From Solea solea (lineage: Eukaryota > Chordata > Actinopteri > Pleuronectiformes > Soleidae), in assembly GCF_958295425.1 (NCBI RefSeq), contig NC_081138.1, forward strand, positions 24,099,886 to 24,163,885: a stretch of DNA of 64,000 bases. Direction: 5' to 3'. The notes under the pieces were generated by a model. It was not told where the DNA came from, did no database searches, and saw only the letters and a program-made list of their open reading frames with translations. The translations under genes were made by a program, and so were the position numbers. Positions 25,980 through 39,272 of this stretch are shown in pieces (position 1 is the stretch's first letter; every line of letters begins with the position of its first letter).

Positions 25980-26320
25980 CAGGGGTCTCAAAAACTAAAA
26001 TGTCCTGGGGGCCACTGAGCATCTAGTCTGGTCAGGAGGGGGCGGGGCAAGTAAAAAACATCCAACATTTTGGGAAAAAGCAACTGTTCTGTAGTGGTGG
26101 GCAATATGAGCTTACAATTATATGGCCATTTTCCATCACCATAGAGCAGAAACAGCAGATTTTCAAAATAAAAGCATTTGTGTGGCTATGGATGCAAATT
26201 TAATATTAGTTAAAATAATAATAGAAATAGACAGATTAAAAAATAATTCCTTATAACTTGATATAAAGTGGTGGGCCACCTGAAATTGATTTGGCCCACA
26301 AGCCACTAGTTTTAGGAAGC
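25980..26320 (+). mobile_element. hAT-like MITE
   Basis: It begins CAGGGGTCTCAAAAACTAAA, then GGGGGCCACTGAG, and ends near GGGCCACCTGAAATTGATTT and CCACTAGTTTTAGG. This is the well-known CAGGGGTCTCAAACT type of short hAT element in vertebrates. The right terminus is degraded. Confidence 0.55.
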
Positions 26321-27989
26321 TGAGGTCTCAAACTAGTTGTCTTATATACATCTTTGGCGATTGCTCTATGTCTAAAAATTCACACAATACACATGCATAG
26401 TAAGCATCTCCCTTTCAATGGTGTACAATAGTGATTTAAAACACCGCTGTTACATAGATATGTAAAAACTTTCCCTTTCCTTTCCTTAAAATCTTAGTCC
26501 TTTTTATGGTTTTAAAATCTGGTAAAACACTGATCAATGTTCGCTCCACATTATAAAGCATGTTATGTAAAGTATTTAAAAGACTATAAAAGACTGTTTC
26601 TTATCCTCAGCTTCCGTCGACATGGTTTTGCCTCCGTTTCGACACGTCGGAGAACTTTCCCAAACTTTAAAAGGAAAATGCCACTATTTTCACCAAGGCC
26701 ATGAAAACTACAACAACAACAATGTGCACAATTGTAAAACATGACTCAGAAAAACATTTTATATTAGAGTGAGCAGAGTGAGTCTCTTAAAGCGTTCTAG
26801 AAAAGTGCGTCTCTGAACGTTTGTGCTCTACCACGACATGCAGGCCAAACCAAAAATGCCAGGAGAGTAACTTGGTTCAAGGTCAGTTTCTGGCTTTTTG
26901 TTTCAGAGCTTTAGAGCAATTACGGACATTCTGAGAAACTAAACCAAACTAAACCAAGCCATTACTGTAGATTGAAGTAAATGATGGAGGATGCCCTGCC
27001 AATTTTGAGTTTTTTAAGTTTTATGTATTTTTTGTTGTAGGGATTGGTAATAAATTGGAATAAATTAAATTGTTTTCGTATGAATAAAGATTGAATTGAT
27101 CAGTAATCCGCAGACCCCGGTGCCAAAAGTCTAAAACCTCTGCATGTTTTTTCAGGTTTGTCAGGTAAATATCCTCCACATGGTTTCCCTAATTGTTGAA
27201 TTAGGTAAAACTAAATTTCGTCTTTTTGAACTGCCTAAATTTTAATTCAGTAGTTACTTTCCTACCAAAAACATCTCGTACCAGCGCCGTGAACAACTGT
27301 TCTCTCTCAGCAGCTGCTACAAAAGTGATGAATGGTGCTGTCATCTCATGGTGTTGGCCCTGACGCAGGCCACCATAGCATGCTTAGGAGCCCTTGGGTG
27401 CTGCTGGGCTCAGTGTCAAGACTCAACTGCTACAAGTCCCAACATGGCTCTGACACAGCCGTGCCACAACACAGGCCCTCGGGTAATCCGTCTCTCTGCT
27501 TCCACATGCTCACACACTTCTAAAAGCTTGACTTGAATCATCAAGTGGGAGTATATGAAAAAAAATGGATTATGGGAAAGAGATACAAAACACTTTGCAG
27601 TGCAAAAATCAGCCACTCTGACTGGATCAAGTGTAAACTTTCGGTATTATGATTAGAGTTAGAAAACAGTGACTATTTAACCTAATATATTCGACAGGCT
27701 CAGAGCAGCCACATTGGCTCTTCTACCTTTGTAAGTTTGACTGGAGGCCTTGTGATGCTCTGCATGTGTCGTGCAAAACATTCCCCCCCGAGATACGAAG
27801 TTTAATTTACAGTATCAGTCGTCATGGCACCAACAACTTCAAGATTTAGCTCAGAATTTGAGTCATACTTAACACATTAAACAGCATATGTGAGACACAG
27901 ATTGTAGCTGGATGTTACAGTGTCAATAGGGCCAGTACTTTTCTTTTTTTTCTATTTACTGGATTCGTGACCAGGTCGGAACGAGGGCC

Positions 27990-28245
27990 TTTGCATGTTG
28001 CATGTTCTCCGTGTGTGTGCGCGGGTTTTCTCCGGGTTCTCCAGTTTCCTCCCACAGGCCAAAAACATGCAGATTTGGGGATTAGGCAAATTGGACACTC
28101 TAAATTGACCTTTAGTGTGAGAGTGGATGGTTCTTTGTCTCTATGTGATGGACTGGCAACCTGTGCACCTCACCGTTGGCCCCATGTCAGCCGGGATTGG
28201 CACCAGCAGCCCCCTTGACCGTCATGTAAAGGATAAAGTGGTAAA
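27990..28245 (-). repeat. dispersed fish repeat, inverted copy
   Basis: This is the reverse complement of the family at 826: GTTCTCCGTGTGTGTGCGCG, TTTCCTCCCACAGGCC, GATTAGGCAAATTGGACACT and, at its far end, GGATAAAGTGGTAAA. Confidence 0.75.
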
Positions 28246-29744
28246 AATAAAGAACTTTCCATGTCTTTACAAGCTCAGATACAAAAGTTTACCTAATTTT
28301 ATCTCCTTAAGTCTCCTATAGATCTACTACATAAAGTGGTTTGGTGATTCTACTGCAACTCAAGGCTAGGAGGATTTTGTGAAAGTCCATTTCCACTTTA
28401 AATAAGTTAGGCCTAAATTACAACACATGCAGTGTCCTTTTATTTCCTTTAAATCTTTTCAAAACATTGTCAGATGACAAATGGTCTATTAGAAGAGTGT
28501 AAGTGAGTCTACACTGTCGCAACGCACCGACTCTGCTACCACGCAGTCCTAACGTACAATTATACAATTAACCTCCAACAGCTCCAACCTCGTCTACCAG
28601 CATGGATGACGGGTGCTTTACAAGGTAAAAAGTATGACACAAACACAAAACATCATGATTCAAAAGTAAAACATTAATGATGAAGCACAGATGAAGCACA
28701 AATGTCAGGGTCCAGAGAAAAATCCTGTCTCGCTTCTATGATGATGAAGACAAAGAGGAGATGAAGGACAACTGTCTGCAGCACAATTAGTATGTAAGCA
28801 CGAGATCTGCCACTGGAACGTTATTATTTTCAATTCAATATGAGAGGGCTGCTTTTATGTTCCATTCAAGCATCTCTACCCCCTAAAACGTCTGCGCATG
28901 GCACGGCTCATGAATGAATGTGCATAATGTCACGATCCATCTAAAAGCATGCCGTTTATTTCAGTCTGGATCAAAGAGGATTAAATTTTTTTAGCGTCAC
29001 ACTGCTAGCGCGACTGAAAGCCAGTCCCCTAATTTGACCCCAACTGCTACTCAACATCTCCTGTATGGAGAATAAGAAAATGATGCATAAGCCTTTACTT
29101 TACAAGGACAAAGATACTGATTCAAACAAGCGGTTGATAGATGATTCTACCCCGCCCCCCCCCCACTCTGGGTATGGTTTGTGGCTAAAAGAGAGCGATT
29201 TTGTCTGACGTGGGTCATAGGAAGTGGCAGCAGATCACAGATGAACAGAGGCAGGGGGAATGGATGTAGTGGTGTTTTTGTTTGGACCAGAGTTTGAGGG
29301 AAAGTGGAAAGTCCAGTGGTGGTTAATTGGTGTGTTTAGGTCTGAGGTCATGAAGGTGGCAACAGGAACAGGTCGCTCCGCCCCGAGCGGCAGATGGATG
29401 TACAGCCACCACAGAGACACCGCTCCATCTAATCACAGCTAAACACCATGAGGACACGCACAAGTCTTTTCTTCTCCGTTGCTTCTCCGATTCTCCCTCC
29501 CTCCTCAGCCCTCCTACCCCCTCTCCGAGCGCTCGCTGTGTCCAAAGCCCAGGGGAGGTCACAATGAGTCACAGCAGCTAAAGCCTCCAAATGAACCTGT
29601 AAGTAAACCCCCCCCCCCCCGTAACCCCTCTCTGCACCACCTCCAACCACTGCAAATACCCTGGAGGCTTGCATGACCCGAGGCATTCAAGATCAAGCAG
29701 GAGCAGAGATGATCATGAAATGAAGACCACCACCCCCAGCCCCC

Positions 29745-29750
<6 letters not shown>

Positions 29751-29780
<30 letters not shown>
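29751..29780. repeat. (GT)15 microsatellite
   Basis: Uninterrupted GT units. Confidence 0.95.
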
Positions 29781-29784
<4 letters not shown>

Positions 29785-32700
29785 ACATAGAGCAGGGAAT
29801 GACGTGACACCACTTATCTGTGTGTTGTTTTCAGGGCCTCTGTTACGGTAGCTGGTCCAGCAGTTGACCCTGTATATAAATGTGCTGTGTTCAAAAATTG
29901 GGTTGTTTACTGTTTACTACACCACCCCCCGTTATATCCACGACCGATTCACTCAGGAGTTGGATGGTACAGCTCAGGATGTTCTGAATATGATGTTTAA
30001 TCTGTGATGGCAGAAAGTAGGGCCAAACGATTTTGAATTAATATCTACTTGCGATTATTTTTTTGACTGAAATGCGATAGCGATATGATTGGTGATGTCA
30101 GAGGGAATGGTTAACATTTAAAATCATTACTCTGTAATATTTGTGCGGATCTGTGAGCAACAAAGATGTTTTCTTCAGTCTATCAGAATATGATGTGTAA
30201 AGGTCAGGAGAATATTTTAATCCAAAATGGTCACACGCCATGTTTCTACAGGAGCCTGACGCAAACGGAAGTTCCGGCTCAGCAACGAAGAAACCAAGTC
30301 ATGTGACAGAGGTGAAAGTTTGTTGTGAGAGTGAGAGAGCGCTGAGAGAAGTTAAATACGGAAGAGAATGAGAATAGACACAATAGCTTTTTAGGATTGG
30401 TTGACTCACACGTGCTGTTTTGGTTGTACGTGCGTGCTCAAATATACTAGGCCTTTGATTCTGAATGGTTAAACCAGTGAACACAAAGCTGCCTCTGACG
30501 TCCACCTGGAGGAAACACTGCCCTAACACACCTGCATGAAAGTCCATTTTTTATCTTTGTCCAGTAACATTATGTGTCAAACTAAGATTAATCTGCTGGT
30601 TTTTGCCAAAAAGTCAGGATGACTGTAACACACAAATCCAATCTGTGGCCCAGTCAGTGTCCTCCAGCAGCTCTGTTATCACAGATACAATGTTGTTTGT
30701 GCTTCCTGGTTTAGGAGCGGGCCAGAAGTCATGTTCACACCGGACAAGGATAGTGGGAGTCTCAATAACACCAGGACTGGGCTGTCCAGAAATCATATGA
30801 ACTGAGCAGCTTCCTAAAAGCAAAATGTATTACATTGTATGTATTTCACACACAGAATTCATTCATATCCAGCAAAATAAACATCGGTTATACTGAAGAG
30901 TTTTTACAGGTGCTTCTGTGGTAGTTTGATTTGTTAATTTAAAAGCAGGTCTGTGAGCCTTACACCAAGTCAATTCATGTCTAGTCAGTTTTACACGAGT
31001 CTGTGCCTCAAGGAGCTTCTCAATTTGTAAAGTAAATGCCCGTGTCTCAAATCTTTGATCCGGACACAAAGTAACTACCAGCAGACACGCAATAGACATT
31101 GTTTCAATATGCTTTTTCCAGTCATCGATTCTCATGCGTCTGATTTTGTTTTTAATGAATCGTGTTTGTGCTTCACAAAACTTTCCACTTTACCCACACG
31201 CACCCACATGCCTGTACTGTGGTTTGAGCGAGTCTGCGGTCCATACGACCATGTGCCACTCTGATCCGTGCCAAGATAAGTGTTTCATGCTCCATACCAG
31301 CAGTATTCTGAAACCTTTACGTCACACAACCTGTCACGTATGCCCGCAGTCCTCCTCTGCAGTTCTGTGCTTAGTTTTTAGAAAGTACTACTGAGGGCAG
31401 AGATTTTATATTATTGCAACCAACGACGAGGTGAAACTGAAAGTGACAGTCAGCTGATGGTGGAATCACGACGGATAAGAACCAGGAAGAGACTCCAGGT
31501 AACTGTCAGCGTTTCCAAAGGTCTCGGTTTCTGCCCATCCAGAACACAACAGTTTTCCAAATCATTTTTTTTAAAACCTCTCCATTTTAGATGATTCATA
31601 ATTCTGGGTAGTGTAAGCAAGTAAACAGACATAACGTCAGTCTGTGACTGGTCTCAGAACTAATCTCTTGGTCCACTCATTTCCTGCCAAATTCACAAAA
31701 GGCCCCAATGTTTGCACAACCCTTTTTCATTGCAACGACACACATTACCATGAGGGTAAAACAAATCTTTCTCTCGATTGGTCTAGACTCATTAATAGCG
31801 TCTCCCCACGGGCCATCGGAACTCTTAACTCACACGGGATTTCCCAAATATAGCTAACCATTAATTAATTCCAAATCTACAGTTAAGTGCAGTTAGCCTT
31901 TCTGTGCAATTACCAGTGTGCATGAAATGTATTTATAAAGAAACGTGCCATCATTTTATTTGTTGAAATCCTCTTCACCTCCTGATACCCATCAATAATT
32001 AAAGTTGTCCACACAAAAAAGAACAGAAATCAATACATTCATTCGGACCACATCGGCTGGTGTGCCCGTCTGTCTCTCCGTCTGTCTCTCCCTGACTTGC
32101 TGACCTGTGCACATCTCGCCAAGTTGTTCAAACCAGACTGTAGTTCAGGAAAGACTGCGGCTATACAGATACATGCATGTGATGGAACGGCATCGTATCG
32201 GAGGTAAATGACACCGAGCCGCCCTGTACCTGCAAGGTCTAGCATATGTGACCTCATTCACTCCACCTCTGTCCTCGCCGATGACACCCATGCCCCAGTC
32301 TGATGTGGTAACCCTTGGTGAAAGATTATGAAAAGTGCTGCTTAGAGTTTAAATTATTCCCTTTGTGAGTTGCTGTGTGACAGCTCTAGCTAGCTGCCTG
32401 CGATGGCGTGCGAGAGTGTGTATCCGATAATTTAGTTTTCACTGAGATCACATGGCTGTCAGAAGTGGGGACAGGCATGAATGTAATGGATCCCCATCAA
32501 AAGCCCCAATCTCCTTTTTGAAGGGCAGTGCCACCTGTCAATCCCGAGAGCCATATGTACCTTTGATAGCACCACCGGCCCACTGGCTTCTGGGACAGCA
32601 ACAGCACTGCATGGACTTTAAATAAGGTCATGCTGAGCTGCACTATAAAACAAGAGTCCAAAGAGATTTTTCTTAGTTATTCTGATTGTGAGTGCCCTCT

Positions 32701-33589
32701 GCAACCAAGTGTCAACCCACCATGACATGTCAGTGCAGTTTTACTCCTCCGAAAGCTGCTCCACTGATTTTAAGGAAACTGATGAGAATGGACCAATGAA
32801 ATCACATCTCAGTATCTTTATGTCAATCACGCGACATAAGGAAAGTCACCGTTGACCTGGTCAGAGCCCAGGATTATCATAAGAGCCCATGTGAACTGCA
32901 GTCGACCACATGTCCTCTTTTCCTAGTGTGACGGCGAGCGGGGTAGATATTGTATATCCGTACATGTTTATGTTTGTGCCAACACTGCCTGAGGAATTTC
33001 ACCCGAGGAAATGTATTAAAGGCGACTCTAAGACTGAATAAAGGTCCCACAGGTTTGTTAATGCCACTGGGAAGAGGGCAGAGCTGGGGCTTCTTACCAC
33101 GGCAGCAGGGGGGGAAAAAAAGGGGGGGAAGGGTCCACAAACTCAAGCACCCGTGACGCTGCACTCCGACCAAATAACGGGATTGTGAAGGAAACGCCAC
33201 CACCAGGAAAGCAGACTGCTACTGCCTAGATCACAGCACCTGTCCACAAGACTTCAAACATTATTAACATGGAACTACAGAATGTTCAAATCACACAACA
33301 TAGCAAAGTTGAAATGAAATAAAGTAATATTCAACCATAATGAAATAATCACAACTCATTTAAATAGAAGGAAAAAAATAATAAAATACAAAAAGCAAAA
33401 CTAACAGCAACTTGTAAAACAAACAGGCATCCCTTTAAAATCATTGACACATAAAGGCACAGTCACGAATTGTGCAAACTCTAACCAGCACGAGGAGGAA
33501 AACTAAACTAAAGGCCTAAAAAAAAAAAGCTAATTAAATTGAAAAGTACATGATTAATAATTGTAAAACGATCGATTACAAATCTACGA

Positions 33590-34075
33590 TCAATTTCACC
33601 GACAGCTCACTCCACCAAGACGCAGCGCGACCCCACGGGCCGCCGGAAGATGCAGGTCTTTAAGGCTATGGCGCAAACGCTGGAGGCAACAATCAACAGG
33701 GAGTTCAGTGACTGAGACATTAGAGCAAAAAACAAACAAACGTACCTTGCGGATACGAGATTGCAGCCAGGAGAACCATCCAGCCAGCACCGGACAGTCA
33801 CTACAACACGTGGGGAGACCACGTTACCAGTGCGCATTTTACGCACGCAAAGGATGAGATGAAGAGGCAAGGTGCGTTACCTGTGCGATATGGACAGACC
33901 ACGCCGAACAACCCACCACGGCAGATAGGAAGCGGAAGGAGAAGGCGAGCACAGTCCCTACACCTGCGCACGACACCGCCCTGCAATCAGTGAAATCAGC
34001 TGGCGCAGTCAGGTGCACAAGGTGAGCCTGCGCAGTGGCGCACCTCAGCAGGGAGGGGAGGGAGGGCAGGGAGGG
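33590..34075 (-). promoter_or_regulatory. CpG-rich stretch with minus-strand exon-like pieces
   Basis: This 480-nt stretch has far more CpG than its surroundings. On the minus strand, 33881-33980 is framed by TGATTGCAG and GTAACG, and 33746-33800 by GTTGTAG and GTACG. A further GTAACG donor lies between them. This suits a promoter and 5' exons of a minus-strand transcript, coding or not. The translations are not recognisable. Confidence 0.3.
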
Positions 34076-34314
34076 GACCCCTCATCACCACACAAGCATT
34101 TTCCAATACAGTATGTGTATGTTATGTTTTGAAGGAAGAATGATATTTTAACATTCATATTCATTCTTTAACTGTTTGTTAATACAGTATACAGTTAATA
34201 ATCATCAATCAGAAACATCAACTCAATGGATTTACCTGGCGACAGCACTGATGAAAGTCTTTTATTCTGTGTTTTTTTTAGTTCAGCGACTGTCAGACAA
34301 AGTCTGGAGGAACA

Positions 34315-34550
34315 AATGTTTTTAATGAACTGATTGCAGTGATTCAGTACACTGAAAAACACTGCTTTGTTCGTCACTATAGTGTGTGTTTGTGTCGTGC
34401 ATAAAACAACGTCAAGACACTTTCATGACGACCCTGCCCACGTTGAGGAGGTACTGTGAAGTAATGGAAAACAACATTTCTGATACCAAACCGAGTTTAG
34501 TTGAGTCAAGTAGAGCTGAGTAGTGCTAGAACTGTATAAAGGAAAAGTGG
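34315..34550. mobile_element. palindromic MITE, left-truncated copy
   Basis: It shares TTTTTAATGAACTGATTGCA and GATTCAGTACACTGAAAAAC with the copy at 42430, and GATACCAAACCGAG and the right arm with that at 12230. The left terminus is not visible. Confidence 0.55.
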
Positions 34551-35794
34551 AAATACCCAGTGAGCAGCAGTAACTCCACTGCAGGTGTGAGGACACGACA
34601 ACACGACTGAAGGTACAACTTTAAAGGAGCACAAGACCAGACCGCTGGCCTTGTGTACCTAATAAAGTGGCCCAATAGTGTATATACATACACTAAATAT
34701 TAAATGTCATTATGCCCTTAAGAATGCCATAAATCAAAGTATTTTACCATTTTGTAATGACAGTAATTGTGTGACAATTACAGGCTGTCACAAGCATGGC
34801 TTTCCATGGATCCCCTCTGACTTTCATTCCCATCAGTTTGTGTACAGAGGCTGAATGTGGGGAGTTCCTGTGATGTGTCACTGTAGCCATGACCTTACTC
34901 AGGATGTGGATGGGAACATGAGTGTGTTTGTCAGGTTGTGTAAGAGAGCCGGGCCGGAGCTCGCGGGTCAAGCAGAGATGGCGCTTCTAGTCACAGCACT
35001 CACAGACTCATGTGGGTCTCAGACTGACTCACTTTTCCACTGTCTGCTAACTTCAGGGTACACAGAGAAGTGACTAGTCCCTGTTACCGAGGGACACGGA
35101 GGAATGATTCAGGAACAGTCAGATCATTAATGAGTCATTAAGGAATACTTCCCAAATAACTCTGAGCCGAGGAACTGAACTGGAGCAACCTCTTGGACGA
35201 GAGGTGAAGCGTCTTCAAGACAAACTCAAACAACTCGCCTATTATCAGTGCTCCGACAGTGACCTGGATGACTGAGAACCCTCGCAGACCTCTGACCTGA
35301 AAACCCACGTACAGTAGATAATGACGAGTTGCTAAAGAACGGACTGGGATAATCTACATTAATGAATCGCGGGGTCATCCGTGGGTCATGTTGTCTCTGA
35401 AACAGATAAAATCATACTCAGATAAATAAAATAATAATTGCAATTAACTGTATAAATGTCACAATAATCTGTTCGTAAGTGGTCAGTCATTTTACACAAT
35501 ATTATTCATATAATATAACATCATATTATATTGTACTTTGTGTACAAAGGTGCTGTATAAATAAACGTATTATTACTGTAAGTATTTACACTGTAAACTT
35601 TGACATGCACATTGTAAATCTAAAAACTAAAGACACTGAATCTAATAATAGAAAAAAAATGTTTTAAATCATGATGTATTAGTATGCATGAAATAGTTTC
35701 ATTTATCTTTCTTTTTAAATAGTATACAAAGAAATAGAATACTTTTAATGCATTCTTTATTATGATATATTTGTATTCAATCCAATCTAATCCA

Positions 35795-36180
35795 ACTTAA
35801 TTTATAAAGCACATTTAAGTTGCACCAAAGTGCTGTACAGTCTAAAATCTCTACGTACATAGTACGCACATAAAATGCTTAACACTTAAAAACATAAAAT
35901 AGAACAACACAAATTGTGGTGAAAGCGAATGAAAACACATGTAAAAACAGGAAGAGAAGAAGCCTGACAGTTAAAGGCAACTTATTCCAAAGCTGCAAAT
36001 GCCTGATCCCTTCTGAGCTTCAACCTGGTCTTACGGACAACCAAGGTCATGTGGTCAGCCGACCTCAGGGCCCGAGAGGGAACATATGGCACAGGTCAAT
36101 TCTAAAAACATACAGGGAGTCAATGACGAGTGGAAAGTACAGGTGAAATGTGCTCACGTCTGTGGGTTCCAGTTGAAAGT
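35795..36180 (-). mobile_element. LINE 3' fragment (L2/Maui-like)
   Basis: The stretch has the familiar order of fish L2-type 3' ends: TTTATAAAGCACATTTAAGT, CCAAAGTGCTGTACAGTCTA, then CAACTTATTCCAAAGCTG, TGGTCAGCCGACCTCAGGGC, CAGGGAGTCAATGACGAG and GTGCTCACGTCTGTGGGTTC. The orientation is inferred. No intact reading frame. Confidence 0.5.
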
Positions 36181-36470
36181 TCAGGATCCTGTCGTGTCAG
36201 GACAGGTTTTAGGTTTAGATTTGTATGCATAACATACTAAATGTCCTTTATCTCTCTTTTTAGATAGTATACTCAAAATATACTTCACCATTTTGTACCA
36301 GCTTTAAATGATATGTGCCGTTTGTGTCACATTCACAAGCGATCACTGAGGATCAAATTCAATCTTTGTTGCAAACTTTGTTTGCAGAATGGTTGTAATA
36401 GAACAGCCAATAGGAGCTCTTACTCTCTCTGAAATGCCCTGTGATTGGTCAGGGTTTCTTAAAATAGGAC

Positions 36471-36472
<2 letters not shown>

Positions 36473-36513
<41 letters not shown>

Positions 36514-36530
36514 TATACATATACATATAC
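36473..36530. repeat. (TA)n then (CATATA)n
   Basis: TA run followed by ACATAT hexamer units. Confidence 0.9.
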
Positions 36531-37119
36531 AGAGGAGACAAATACCAAACAATGGACAGTGTTTCTGAAATGACTCCAGAGGTTTTGATCCAGCTGTTGT
36601 GACTATGACACTTTTGTCTTTGCATGCGGAAGTTGCTCATCCGTTCACATCTGTAATGTCTAAATGTCCGTGGTTTATTGTCGATCAAACTGCCAACTCT
36701 TGTTGCAGCGCTGGCTTTTTTAGCACATGAAGTGTTTGGCAAACACATTTTTACCCTGCCAGCTGTGTGTGACTTCACCGACTGTGTTCAGGAAAGCCTG
36801 ATTTACATGTACTGGGAGATGAATACTCCACAGCACTTAGAGGGTGAATACGATGAGAGGATGAATACTAATGGTCGTACTTGATTTGATGGTGCAGTTG
36901 GCAATCTAAATGCATTTCAGCTTCTAAAAAGTGGTTGTTCTTAACAGGCTTTTAGTGATATATGCTAAAAATAATCTCAGTTTTATTACTGACAGTTGCA
37001 TTTCTTTGTCTTTCGAAACACGTTGGTTCTTATTAAACATAGACGGCTTCAGTTTGCTGATTTGTGTTGGTGTGTAGTGTCTTAGTGTGAATGAAGGTGT
37101 AGTTTTTTCTTATTCTATT

Positions 37120-37128
37120 TTATCTATC

Positions 37129-37181
<53 letters not shown>
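37120..37181. repeat. (TCTA)15 tetranucleotide repeat
   Basis: TCTA units with one TATT interruption near 37139. Confidence 0.95.
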
Positions 37182-38805
37182 GTAGTGTTCGCATCAATGA
37201 TTTTTAGGTGATGTTTTGTCTAGTAATTTGAGAAGCTTCACATTGCACATCTTGTGGTGCATTAACAACACGTCACAATCGCTCAAATTTGGAGCTACAG
37301 AATACCTGTAAAGGAGGCGGTAGACAGCATATTTTCTGTTTACTTTCTCTAAGAGACAAAAGCCTGACAAATATCTGAGGTCATTATAAATCAAGTAATC
37401 TTAGAGAGGACTGGGCTTCAAATCTGGCCAGGGATTGAAGACTTTGAACAGTTGCTACACTTGCCTATACTGCAAAGCAACCAAAAAAGGGAAAAGACTA
37501 AACACAATAAGTTTGGAGATGTGACGCATATTACTGTAAGCACTTGTTTCTCTTCAAGTGAGAATTGCTCAGGACAGAGATTGTTATTCCCAACAACAAC
37601 CTGTGTGAGATCCTTCCTACTACCGCTTTAAAAAAAGACACCCACATCTGCTCAATGCAAGAAAATGACCCTAAAATATTTGTGTTTACATACTTGGATC
37701 TAAACACAGAGTTCAGCCACTGCAACAGATGGAATACGCTCCTCACATCAAGCATGTGCGTGAGCTGCCAGTGATGTAACCCTGCACAAATGCTGGAAAA
37801 AAGGCTCACAAAGACCACGAACACGCAATATAAATGCTTATAGTGTCGATGGCTGACACACGGGGGGGGGGGGGGTGTTCAGCACAGCTTCAAGTTGTGC
37901 CTCATCATCATCGCCCACAGATCCCCCCACACATACTCTCCATTCCTCACACATGAAATATTGTCATTACACATTCCTCAGTTACAACTAACTTCCTACT
38001 TCACTAACTAAACGCTTTGTGGAGAAATTTGTTCAAGGGGTTGTAGAAACGGTCATTTCCTACCTATCTGAGGTGATTAAACCTCTAAAAACATTTGTCT
38101 TTGGTCCGGTCTGACATTTGTAATGAGCCCCTGTTGAACTCGATAAGTGGGGGGGGGGTCCTAGATGAATATGGTAGCTCAGCATTAGCTTCCATATGGT
38201 GGAAATAGAGGAAGAGTGAGGACGGAGAGGGAGATCTGGGTGATCAGTCCAACATGTTTGTGCATAAGTGGCCTCTGTGTTTTTTTTGTCTTCTTTTCTT
38301 TCAAGAGCCACAGGTTGAGTCTTGCATAGTGGCCCTGAGACACCGCTCTAGCCTTTTAGTCATGGCCTCTGGGCCGGTGAATGTGTCTCTGTGTCCCTCG
38401 TCCCCCTGCTGAGAGATTCCAGAGGCTTCTCTCTTGGCCTCTCAGGGCTCCTGGGTCACTCGTTTGTCATCATGACCTTCGACCCCTGTAGGCCAGTGTG
38501 CCGGGAGGAATGTCGGAGATGTTTACCTTCACTGAGACTGATGGTGTCCAGGTGGCTCTCTCTCTCTCCTTTTTTTTTCTTTTCCCTTGGGTATGTTTTT
38601 TTTGTTTTTTTTTTCTTGAGCTTTCTTGAGTCCCACCTCTTCTCTGCTGCAGCCAGTCTGGTGAATAATGCAGGGGTTGAGCAGGAGTACCGATCATTAC
38701 TTTGTTGTTACGTCATTTCTGTTCTTGTTAGACTTCCGGTGTGCCTGTTGAGGACAACCCTGAAGTAAGAATATACGGCATAGCCACAAAGGGGGCAACT
38801 CCATA

Positions 38806-38998
38806 AATCTATCCATCTTCTACCGCTTTATCCTCCACATGAGGGTCGCGGGGGGTGCTGTGCCAATCTCAGCTGACCTAATCCCCAAATCTCCACGCAA
38901 ACTCCATGCAGAAAGGCCCTTGTTCTGACCGGGTCGCAAACCCGGGTCTTCTTGCTGCACAGGCAAGAGTGCTAACCACTACACCAACCGTGTGGCCC
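38806..38998 (-). mobile_element. tRNA-derived SINE, internally deleted
   Basis: Read on the minus strand, the element begins GGCCACACGGTTGGTGTAGT, a tRNA-like 5' end with an A-box region (38969-38989) and a B box, GGGTTTGCGACCC (38931-38943). The body ends in the family sequence TTCTACCGCTTTATCCTCCA. Compared with the copies at 826 and 27990, the middle is missing. Confidence 0.7.
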
Positions 38999-39221
38999 GG
39001 GGGGAACTCCACTGCTTGCAAAACAAAGTCTGTTTGGAAGGAAGTCTATGGGAAATGTTTTATTTCTTACTGGACTTATAGGGTGACGTCACTGTCACTT
39101 GCCACTTGGTTCCCAACAGTATGAGTAACCTACCTGGATCCTCACATGCTCGAACACGTTCATAGAGGGACTCCTTACATTTGTGTTCCTGAGTATCTCA
39201 ATTGTCTTGACTGGAAAGTAA

Positions 39222-39272
39222 TGAGAGGGAGAGAGAGGGAGAGAGAGCGAGAGAGAGAGAGAGAGAGAGAGA
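39222..39272. repeat. (GA)n tract
   Basis: Purine tract of GA and GGGA units. Confidence 0.9.

Larger units (their letters stand above)
18511..33589. other. intergenic, no recognised gene
   Basis: The block holds microsatellites, the mobile elements listed, AT-rich sequence (21000-21650) and a GC-richer stretch at 22040-22440 that is open on both strands without recognisable product. A further repeat-free stretch lies at 32460-32680. Confidence 0.6.

Noticed and set aside
38911..38998. Apparent tRNA gene with A and B boxes on the minus strand
   Set aside because: It is the tRNA-like head of a SINE: fused to the dispersed-repeat body and with no sound cloverleaf that I can draw.
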